In this document: positions 1 through 5,090 of the stretch, piece after piece
How the letters are laid out: the number at the start of each line of letters is the position of its first letter
Numbering within the stretch: position 1 is the stretch's first letter
NCBI GenBank assembly: GCA_030672805.1
Contig: DAOVFR010000188.1
Location: 1-5,318, forward strand
DNA length: 5,318 bases
Reading direction: 5' to 3'
Origin: Candidatus Krumholzibacteriota bacterium
GTDB taxonomy: Bacteria; Krumholzibacteriota; Krumholzibacteriia; Krumholzibacteriales; Krumholzibacteriaceae
The notes under the pieces: model-generated
Seen by the model: only the letters and a program-made list of their open reading frames with translations
Told to the model about the DNA's origin: nothing
Database searches by the model: none
Made by a program: the position numbers and the translations under genes

Positions 1-45
1 TTTCACCGGATAGGGTGCGTATGATATTGCGATAAGTATCTTCAA
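1..45 (-). CDS. Start of a glycosyltransferase-like gene (partial, cut by left edge)
   Basis: Only the first 15 codons are in the window. They read MKILIAISYAPYPVK, with TTG as the start. A short basic start, a hydrophobic beta strand and then a small/aromatic 'APYP' turn is the usual opening of GT-B glycosyltransferases of the GT4 family, where this strand begins the N-terminal Rossmann-like domain. The TTG start is chosen because a GAGG Shine-Dalgarno lies 6 bases upstream, and no in-frame ATG or GTG lies between it and the TAG stop of the preceding gene. The gap to that gene is 27 bases, so the two are probably co-transcribed and translationally close. The family assignment rests on 15 residues and the gene context. 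Another Rossmann-type enzyme is possible. Confidence 0.6.
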   Translation of the reverse strand, partial: MKILIAISYAPYPVK

Positions 46-51
46 CGAAAA

Positions 52-55
52 CCTC
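52..55 (-). promoter_or_regulatory. Ribosome binding site GAGG for the TTG-start gene
   Basis: On the minus strand GAGG is followed by six bases (TTTTCG) and then TTG. This spacing is good and decides the start of the gene cut by the left edge, which has no ATG or GTG alternative nearby. It lies in the 27-base gap after the stop of the GT4 gene. Confidence 0.6.
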
Positions 56-72
56 GTGTCACTGTAGCGTTT

Positions 73-1194
73 CTACCGTTTCAGAAGCTCCTCGTATATT
101 CGGACCGTGTCGGAAACAGCCCTCTCGATCGTGAAGCGATCGCGGAATCTCTCCTTCGATTTCTTTCCCATGCGGACCCTCCTGACGGGATCGCCGGCCA
201 GCGAGGTAATAGCACGTGCCAGGACCTGTTCGTCACCCGGCGGTACCAGGATCCCCGTTACGCCGTCTTCGACGAGCTCGGGGATGCCGAATATTCCGCT
301 CGCGACTACCGGTATCCCCGCCGCCATCGCCTCCACGATTACATACGGTGTCGCCTCGAGCCGCGAGGGCAGCACGAGGATATCCGATTCGAGCAACACC
401 GCGTGGATATCGTCCCTTATCCCGAGAAAATGAACCCTCCCGCCGAGCCCCAGCTCCGAGACCTCGTGACGGCAGGACCGCTCCATCTCACCCTCGCCCG
501 CTACGGCGAGATGTATGGAATCGGGAAGTTCCTGTAGTGCCCCGAACATGATCCTGTGTCCCTTCCTTTCCTCGAACGAACCCACCATGACCAGAAGAAT
601 ATCCCCCTCGGCAAGCCCCGCCTGTTCCCTGACGCCCGCCGGCCGGGACCGGCCGGGACCGGGAATACCGATGTGGATCGTCTCGATCTTTCCTCTCGGA
701 ACATGGTGTTTCATCACGAGGTGGCCGACGTTATCATCGCTCACCGTTACGACCCTGTCGATCCAGAGTGTCCCGAAGCGCTTCAGCACGCTCCCCTTCC
801 AGAACGGATCGACCATCGGCAGATGCTCTGTCGAGACGATCCTCCGTACCCCCGCATACCGGGCTATCGGGGCAACTAGACTGTACTGCGAATCGTACGG
901 TCCGGGGAGATTCATGTGAAGGATCGCCGGATTCACCGATCGAAGAATCCTCACGAACTCGCCCACACCGCTGAACGTGAACGGAAGCCTGAGAGACACA
1001 TCGTGCACCGGTATACCGGAATCCTTCATCCAGCGGCGAAAACGCTCGAGAGCGGGATTCCGGTTCATGATGACGGCGGGACTGAACAGGTTCCGGTCGA
1101 GACCGGATGCAAGCATGCAGAGGTACCTCTCCGCCCCTCCCGTCCATGGGGCGTCCGAAAAAAACGCTACGACAGCCCGTGTATCGCGAGTCAT
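73..1194 (-). CDS. GT4-family glycosyltransferase (group 1)
   Basis: Retaining GT-B glycosyltransferase, 373 residues, expected to act at the cytoplasmic face of the membrane, adding a sugar from a nucleotide donor to a growing lipid-linked glycan. The N-terminal domain (about 6-180) carries the Gly-rich loop TGGAERY at 18-24, 'HMNLPG' near 93 and 'STEH' near 121. The C-terminal Rossmann domain (about 195-355) has 'VGSFEERKGH' at 204-213, with the conserved Lys at 211, and the EX7E motif with Glu280 and Glu288 in 'EATPYVIVEAMAAG'. The usual Arg of the 'VGR' phosphate-binding motif is Ser206. I chose ATG at 1194 because GGAG lies 5 bases upstream and the protein then begins directly at the first beta strand. 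An upstream in-frame ATG at 1278 would give 401 residues, overlap the previous gene by 26 bases and add a low-complexity Pro/Ala/Gly leader with a poor Shine-Dalgarno. Donor and acceptor are not predictable. Confidence 0.92.
   Translation of the reverse strand: MTRDTRAVVAFFSDAPWTGGAERYLCMLASGLDRNLFSPAVIMNRNPALERFRRWMKDSGIPVHDVSLRLPFTFSGVGEFVRILRSVNPAILHMNLPGPYDSQYSLVAPIARYAGVRRIVSTEHLPMVDPFWKGSVLKRFGTLWIDRVVTVSDDNVGHLVMKHHVPRGKIETIHIGIPGPGRSRPAGVREQAGLAEGDILLVMVGSFEERKGHRIMFGALQELPDSIHLAVAGEGEMERSCRHEVSELGLGGRVHFLGIRDDIHAVLLESDILVLPSRLEATPYVIVEAMAAGIPVVASGIFGIPELVEDGVTGILVPPGDEQVLARAITSLAGDPVRRVRMGKKSKERFRDRFTIERAVSDTVRIYEELLKR
639..662. repeat. 10-bp direct tandem repeat inside the GT4 gene
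   Basis: GGCCGGGACC occurs twice back to back at 641-650 and 651-660. The match extends two bases on each side, giving about 2.4 copies. It encodes the Pro/Gly/Arg-rich linker between the two GT-B domains of the GT4 enzyme (around 'IPGPGRSRPAG'). The unit is not a multiple of three, so gain or loss of one copy would shift the frame. The reading frame is intact on both sides as given. Confidence 0.75.
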
Positions 1195-1199
1195 ATCCG

Positions 1200-1203
1200 C
1201 TCC
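1200..1203 (-). promoter_or_regulatory. Ribosome binding site GGAG that sets the GT4 gene start
   Basis: On the minus strand GGAG is followed by CGGAT and then ATG at 1194, a 5-base spacing. This favours the 373-residue start over the 401-residue one at 1278, whose nearest purine-rich match is weaker or too far upstream. Confidence 0.65.
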
Positions 1204-1208
1204 GCATG

Positions 1209-1229
1209 GACCTGCCGGGGCGGCAGGCC
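1209..1229 (-). other. Hairpin in the gap before the GT4 gene
   Basis: CCTGCCG (1211-1217) and CGGCAGG (1221-1227) are perfect inverted repeats around a 3-base loop. In the minus-strand RNA the stem extends by one G-U and one G-C pair to 9 pairs. It lies after the stop of the large membrane protein (1253) and ends 5 bases before the GT4 Shine-Dalgarno. No U-run follows, so it is not a standard intrinsic terminator. It could stabilise the message or tune translation of the downstream gene, or be a chance result of high GC. Confidence 0.4.
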
Positions 1230-1252
1230 TCGTGTCACCCGGCACCGACGCG

Positions 1253-3982
1253 TCACCGTCGGCCACGGGACTCCACATGTATCAATCCAACGGGTTCTCC
1301 GTAATACAAATCCTCATTGCGAAGATAATCCGATATCCTCCTGTTCGGCAGGTACGTGAGCCGCCTGACCGTTACACGGAACTCGTACATGCCCGGTGAG
1401 AGAGACGGCGGAAGAGGAAACGAGAAATCCTGCCGGACGGCGCCGCTCGCGTCCCACTGGTCCGGAAACGTGTAACCGCTCAGCAGCAATCCGGAGGCCG
1501 AGAAGCGGTAACGTTTCCCGCTTCGACTCTCGATGTGCCTCCTGTACTGTTTGCCGTACCATGGACGGTACCATGCACCCATGGGAAACCCCGTATCCAG
1601 CCTCACCGTCCATTCGACCGGAAGGCCGAATTCGATCTCCCCGGAACGTTTCCAGCAGAAGAAACCGGTGAGCATATCGCCGGCACATACTTTCCGCTCC
1701 TCGAATCGAATGCCTTCCAGGACGATTCCCATCCCCGTGTCAAACCCGAGGCTGTCAATGCCGGCAGGCGCCGCGCACGGAAGCGGGGCCGCATACCTCA
1801 TGTCATATGCGAGGCTGTCCCCGGTCCCGGGGACATACTTCACTATCCGGTACAGGGTAAAGCCGTCGAAGCTGAATAACTCTCTCGCCAGCCCGTGACA
1901 GGAACGCAACTTCTCGCCGGCTATCTCCACTCCCCCGGGGATCGCCGTTCCGTAGAAATCACTACGCTCTGGCAGCCTCGAATCTATCAGGACATAATCC
2001 GCTCCGACCCGTTTCAACCACCCGGCACTCCGCGACAGCGGTACGGCCGGACACAGGAGATCCCTGACACCGGCGATCCGCTCGAGCGCCATCGTGTCGG
2101 AGGGGGACCCGTGCTGGTCGAGTACGACAGCTACGAAGTGATCGGTATACGCGGACAGGACATAGCTGTTCAGCGGATCCGTTACGACCACGGAATGAGC
2201 CGGTATCTCCCTGTCAAGCCTCTCGAAAAGGATCTCGTACCTCCTGTCAGGTTTTGTCTTTTCGAACAGCACCTCCTTCAGGTAAACGTATGACCTCGCA
2301 AGCGAGAACCGCAACGGAAGAAAAACGAACAGCAACAGCAGCACGGCGGCAAGGAGACGCTTTCCAACCTCCAGGGCGAGACCGATGGCCCTGTCCGTCC
2401 TGGACTCCCCGGCATTCCCCCGTATCCCCGCCCTGACGTGCGGACCGTCCGTTCCCTTCACGGATGCGCACGATCCTGAACCAGCCATACGTTCCCCGCT
2501 CCGCCCGAGGACCAGTATCCTTGCAAGACCCGTTACGCCGACGGCCGCCGCGCAAATCAAGGGCGCGGCATAGAGCATCCTGAAATGCAGGTACCCCAGG
2601 TACCTCTCGAGATACGCCGCCGTCAGTGGATTAAGCACGAGGCAAACGGGAAACAGAACAAGCGTCATGAGCAGACCGCTGTTCCTGTTGTGTGCCCCGA
2701 TTCTCGAAAAGAAGGGAACCGTGACGAGCACAAAGAAAAAGACATAGCCGATACGCACCACGATCTCTACCGGGTCGACGATGGCGAAGTGGTTCGACAG
2801 CAGGAGCATCCCCTGCCGGTGAGTGTGTATCGGATTGAATCCCGAGAGCGTGAACCGTGCACGAAGGAGAAGGGGCACGAGAAGTGCCGCGGCCTGCACG
2901 AGCGCAGCCATCCAGAAACGGCCTCTCAGGCGCTTTCCCGATGGAACGAAGGAGGTGTAGATCAGCAGGGCCGCCATGACCGTTCCGATCAACAGTGCGT
3001 ATACAAAGTGATACGCCATCCCGGCAAACGACAGCAGGAACATCAGGACACAGTCTCTCTTTCCGTTACGGCGCCAGAGGTACCGGAAAAGAAGGGCCGC
3101 CTCGATCCATACGATCACCTGGACGATATTCCTGCTGTACTGGATCTTAGTGAACCACCGGACACCTTCACCCCTCTGGAAGACAAAGATGAAAACCAGC
3201 GCCAGGGATGCGAGCGGGACCGAACCGAGAAGTTCCGTCGAAAAGAATATAAATGCAGTAACGGAAAAGAAGACAAGCATCGATGGAAGCATGCTCCATA
3301 CGTACTCCGGCGCCGCATCCGACTGGAAGGTCAAGAGGGCGATCACGGAATGCCAGAGACCCTTCCGTGGATCCAGCACGGTCCCGTCCCCACTCTTGAA
3401 AAAGGAATCGTTGGGAAAGATGCTGCCGCTGTCGATGCATCTCCTGATAAAACTCAGGTGGTCGAGGGAATCGGTGCTCCAACCCAGCTCCCCGGCGCCG
3501 TGGAAAAACACGAATGAGAGCGCGAAGACGAGGATAACGAGCGCAAATCTGCCCATGGTCCAGCCGCTGTCCCGCCCTCGTGAGGCCGGGAACACGCTGA
3601 TCGCCGGCTTATCCAGGTGCTTTGTTCCGCAGCGCCATCTGAAATGATCCAGAAACAGGAGGAAGAGCGTCACGCACGTTGCCATGACGGAGAGAATTGC
3701 ATACGAGACCCCTGGGACGAAGCCCGCGAAAACAAGAATCGACACGAACAGGAGCCCCGTCGAGAAAAGGCGGCATACGCCCGCGGGGGACGCCTCGACC
3801 GGACCGAACAGCATCCGGTGCATCAGCGCACCGGGGAGAATGAACAACGTGTAAAATGCAAGAACAACACCGGCGATATCAGGACCCGGAACAACCCTCA
3901 ATGCCGTCAGTAGAGAACCGAGAACAAACAGGACTTTGATGATAAGGCATGCAAGACGGCCCTTCAACGTTACGAACTCCAT
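1253..3982 (-). CDS. Large polytopic membrane protein, probable GT-C (ArnT/PMT-like) glycosyltransferase
   Basis: 909 residues. About 13-15 hydrophobic segments are visible, for example at 9-31, 35-58, 72-90, 93-112, 143-163, 228-248, 253-269, 287-303, 330-346, 355-374, 406-427, 435-452, 466-492 and 541-560. An acidic motif STDSLDH (169-175) follows a hydrophobic helix, where GT-C enzymes keep catalytic Asp residues in an external loop. From about 562 the protein is soluble. A first part (580-715, with 'VVVTDPLNSYVLSAY' and 'ADYVLIDSR') resembles the soluble tails of PMT/STT3-like enzymes. The last part (about 740-905) looks like a beta-sandwich, with 'AGDMLTGFFCWKR' and 'FSFPLPPSLSPGMYEFRV', a pattern seen at the ends of GT39-like proteins. 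The inferred role is transfer of a sugar from a polyprenyl-phosphate donor on the outer side of the membrane. ATG at 3982 is chosen because the upstream in-frame ATG at 4195 would overlap the preceding gene by 175 bases with a charged, shadow-like sequence. An O-antigen ligase/polymerase role is a less likely alternative. Confidence 0.8.
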   Translation of the reverse strand: MEFVTLKGRLACLIIKVLFVLGSLLTALRVVPGPDIAGVVLAFYTLFILPGALMHRMLFGPVEASPAGVCRLFSTGLLFVSILVFAGFVPGVSYAILSVMATCVTLFLLFLDHFRWRCGTKHLDKPAISVFPASRGRDSGWTMGRFALVILVFALSFVFFHGAGELGWSTDSLDHLSFIRRCIDSGSIFPNDSFFKSGDGTVLDPRKGLWHSVIALLTFQSDAAPEYVWSMLPSMLVFFSVTAFIFFSTELLGSVPLASLALVFIFVFQRGEGVRWFTKIQYSRNIVQVIVWIEAALLFRYLWRRNGKRDCVLMFLLSFAGMAYHFVYALLIGTVMAALLIYTSFVPSGKRLRGRFWMAALVQAAALLVPLLLRARFTLSGFNPIHTHRQGMLLLSNHFAIVDPVEIVVRIGYVFFFVLVTVPFFSRIGAHNRNSGLLMTLVLFPVCLVLNPLTAAYLERYLGYLHFRMLYAAPLICAAAVGVTGLARILVLGRSGERMAGSGSCASVKGTDGPHVRAGIRGNAGESRTDRAIGLALEVGKRLLAAVLLLLFVFLPLRFSLARSYVYLKEVLFEKTKPDRRYEILFERLDREIPAHSVVVTDPLNSYVLSAYTDHFVAVVLDQHGSPSDTMALERIAGVRDLLCPAVPLSRSAGWLKRVGADYVLIDSRLPERSDFYGTAIPGGVEIAGEKLRSCHGLARELFSFDGFTLYRIVKYVPGTGDSLAYDMRYAAPLPCAAPAGIDSLGFDTGMGIVLEGIRFEERKVCAGDMLTGFFCWKRSGEIEFGLPVEWTVRLDTGFPMGAWYRPWYGKQYRRHIESRSGKRYRFSASGLLLSGYTFPDQWDASGAVRQDFSFPLPPSLSPGMYEFRVTVRRLTYLPNRRISDYLRNEDLYYGEPVGLIHVESRGRR

Positions 3983-3990
3983 TCGAGAGA

Positions 3991-3995
3991 TTTCC
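3991..3995 (-). promoter_or_regulatory. Weak ribosome binding site GGAAA for the large membrane protein
   Basis: GGAAA lies 8 bases upstream of the ATG at 3982 on the minus strand. It is a modest match, weaker than those of the two genes before it. It supports the 3982 start because nothing better is seen in the 38-base gap after the small transporter gene. Confidence 0.45.
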
Positions 3996-4020
3996 GATGC
4001 CGGCGCTCCGCTCCGGCCGG

Positions 4021-4386
4021 TTATGTCCTGCTCACGAGGAAAACACCGATGATTATCACCAAAGTGCCGGCGAGTCTCTGAACGGAGAAACTCTCGTTCA
4101 GCAGGACCGGCGCTGCCAGCACGGTGATCACATAGGATAGGCTCACCATGGGAAACGCCCAGCTCAACTCGGCTCTCGAGAGGATAATGATCCACAAAAC
4201 CGCGCTGACGGCATAGGCCGAAAACCCACCGATCACGTAACCGGAAGTGACGGTCCTCAGCAACGTGTTGAAAAAGTCATTAAAGATGCTGATTTTACCG
4301 ATCTTGTTTATCCCGGCTTTCATCAAAAACTGCCCCGTCGTGTTCAGGCAGACAGTGGCAAGTATCAACAGAAGGTTTTTAAGCAT
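4021..4386 (-). CDS. Small four-helix SMR/EamA-type transporter, ArnE-like
   Basis: 121 residues with four hydrophobic helices at about 3-22, 49-70, 75-96 and 103-119, the size and topology of the small multidrug resistance superfamily. The first helix has 'NTTGQFLMKAG' (15-25), which lines up with the EmrE stretch around Glu14 but with Asn15 in place of the proton/drug-coupling Glu. The Gly-Gln pair there is as in ArnE, the undecaprenyl-phosphate-aminoarabinose flippase subunit. The tail 'NESFSVQRLAGTLVIIIGV' (97-115) is the usual EamA/SMR ending. The protein sits between a polyprenyl-phosphate sugar synthase type enzyme and a probable GT-C transferase, so flipping of a lipid-linked sugar is more likely than drug export. 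It would act as a homo- or hetero-oligomer; no second SMR gene is present in this window. ATG at 4386 has AAGGAG 8 bases upstream. The 5' third of the gene is AT-richer than its surroundings. Confidence 0.85.
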   Translation of the reverse strand: MLKNLLLILATVCLNTTGQFLMKAGINKIGKISIFNDFFNTLLRTVTSGYVIGGFSAYAVSAVLWIIILSRAELSWAFPMVSLSYVITVLAAPVLLNESFSVQRLAGTLVIIIGVFLVSRT

Positions 4387-4394
4387 CCCCGTGA

Positions 4395-4400
4395 CTCCTT
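4395..4400 (-). promoter_or_regulatory. Ribosome binding site AAGGAG for the small transporter
   Basis: AAGGAG lies 8 bases upstream of the ATG at 4386, within the 15-base gap after the stop of the GT2 gene. It is a strong match to the anti-Shine-Dalgarno sequence and confirms the start. Confidence 0.7.
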
Positions 4401-4401
4401 C

Positions 4402-5076
4402 TCACATCGTGAACCTCAGTTTGAAAAGATAGAGGAGGTTTCGAAGGCCGTCACGCCATTTTTGCAGCTTTACCTCCCCGACCCTGATGTGATAATTGAC
4501 ATGGTACTCGCCAAACTTCATCCCAGGGTGGCGTATTGCCCGTATCTTTATCTCCTCGCTGAAGGGCATGCCATCGCTTTCAGGCCGGATATCATTGTAT
4601 ATACGGGTCCGGAAGATCCACATCCCAGACTGTGAATCCTTGATCGCCCTCAAGAAAAGGAGAAAGGTCATCCACGAGAGTATGGTGTTTCCCACCTTGT
4701 TGAGAAAATTCATCGAAGACGGATCGCTGAGGGGAAACCTGCAAGCCGATACGAAATCGAGATTGTTATCGAGAAGGTGATTGACGCATTCCTCGATCTG
4801 CTCGACCGGATACGTTCCGTCACCGTCCATCGTCACGGTGATATCCCCTCTCGCTTCGGGCAGTCCCGCCTTGTACGCCGCACCGTAACCCTTTCTCTCC
4901 TCGAACACGATCCTGGCCCCGAGTTCTCGTGACACCTCGGAGGTGCGGTCCGTGGAGTTATTGTCAACAACAACGATCTCATCTATCGATCCCGGGAGGG
5001 AACGTATCACCCGTGCTATTCCATCCTCCTCATTATAACAGGGTATCACGATCGTTATCTTCGTGCCTCGATACAT
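4402..5076 (-). CDS. GT2 glycosyltransferase, polyprenyl-phosphate hexose synthase type
   Basis: 224 residues with a single GT-A domain. The opening 'ITIVIPCYNEEDGI' (7-20) and 'IVVVDNNSTDRT' (34-45) are the nucleotide-sugar binding strands of GT2. 'TMDGDGTYP' (82-90) supplies the metal-binding Asp84/Asp86 of the DxD-like motif. 'KDSQSGMWIF' (146-155) and 'FSEEIKIRA' (172-180) match the conserved second half of the dolichol-phosphate mannose / polyprenyl-phosphate glucose synthase group. The likely reaction is transfer of a hexose from a nucleotide sugar to polyprenyl phosphate on the cytoplasmic side. There is no C-terminal pair of membrane helices as in ArnC or GtrB. A moderately hydrophobic stretch at 128-143 and an amphipathic C-terminus (about 205-224) may attach it to the membrane. 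The start at 5076 has TAGGAGG 7 bases upstream. The gaps are 14 bases to the gene before and 15 to the gene after. A glycan-chain transferase using a different acceptor cannot be excluded. Confidence 0.9.
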   Translation of the reverse strand: MYRGTKITIVIPCYNEEDGIARVIRSLPGSIDEIVVVDNNSTDRTSEVSRELGARIVFEERKGYGAAYKAGLPEARGDITVTMDGDGTYPVEQIEECVNHLLDNNLDFVSACRFPLSDPSSMNFLNKVGNTILSWMTFLLFLRAIKDSQSGMWIFRTRIYNDIRPESDGMPFSEEIKIRAIRHPGMKFGEYHVNYHIRVGEVKLQKWRDGLRNLLYLFKLRFTM

Positions 5077-5083
5077 GACCTTA

Positions 5084-5090
5084 CCTCCTA
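5084..5090 (-). promoter_or_regulatory. Strong ribosome binding site TAGGAGG for the GT2 gene
   Basis: TAGGAGG is 7 bases upstream of the ATG at 5076 and directly follows the TGA stop of the preceding gene, so TGA is followed in frame by TAG. It is the best Shine-Dalgarno in the window and fixes the GT2 start. The abutting arrangement suits translational coupling. Confidence 0.75.

Noticed and set aside
136..143. GCGATCGC octamer, with a second CGATCG at 126-131
   Set aside because: This resembles the HIP1 octamer abundant in cyanobacteria, but a single copy in a GC-rich coding region encoding 'RFRDRF' is not evidence of origin or of a regulatory site.
734..1207. 157-residue minus-strand frame overlapping the GT4 gene
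   Set aside because: It is in another frame of the same strand as the clearly conserved GT4 coding sequence and has no domain of its own.
1195..1278. 28-residue N-terminal extension of the GT4 protein (ATG at 1278)
   Set aside because: The extension is Pro/Ala/Gly-rich, overlaps the previous gene by 26 bases and has a poor Shine-Dalgarno, whereas the 1194 start has GGAG at 5 bases. Kept as a less likely alternative.
916..1359. Plus-strand open frames of about 140 residues over the GT4 gene start
   Set aside because: They are antisense to the GT4 gene and to the end of the large gene, have no recognisable motifs, and overlap one another in different frames.
1555..1582. Repeated GTACCATG / CCATGG words
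   Set aside because: They are explained by coding for the repeated Trp-Tyr pairs in the C-terminal domain of the large protein. There is no sign of an operator or mobile element end.
2585..3517. 310-residue open frame on the plus strand
   Set aside because: It lies wholly antisense to the large membrane protein. Its product is highly charged and Glu/Lys/Arg/His-rich with no recognisable domain, as expected for the complement of a hydrophobic coding sequence, and the minus-strand frame has clear membrane helices.
3999..4017. GCCGG / CCGGC inverted repeat in the gap before the large membrane protein
   Set aside because: Only a 5-bp stem with a 9-base loop and no U-run. It is expected by chance in GC-rich DNA and is not a terminator.
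3983..4195. 71-residue N-terminal extension of the large membrane protein (ATG at 4195)
   Set aside because: It would overlap the small transporter gene by 175 bases. The extra residues are charged and unlike a membrane protein start, and the ATG at 3982 gives a natural first helix with a nearby GGAAA.
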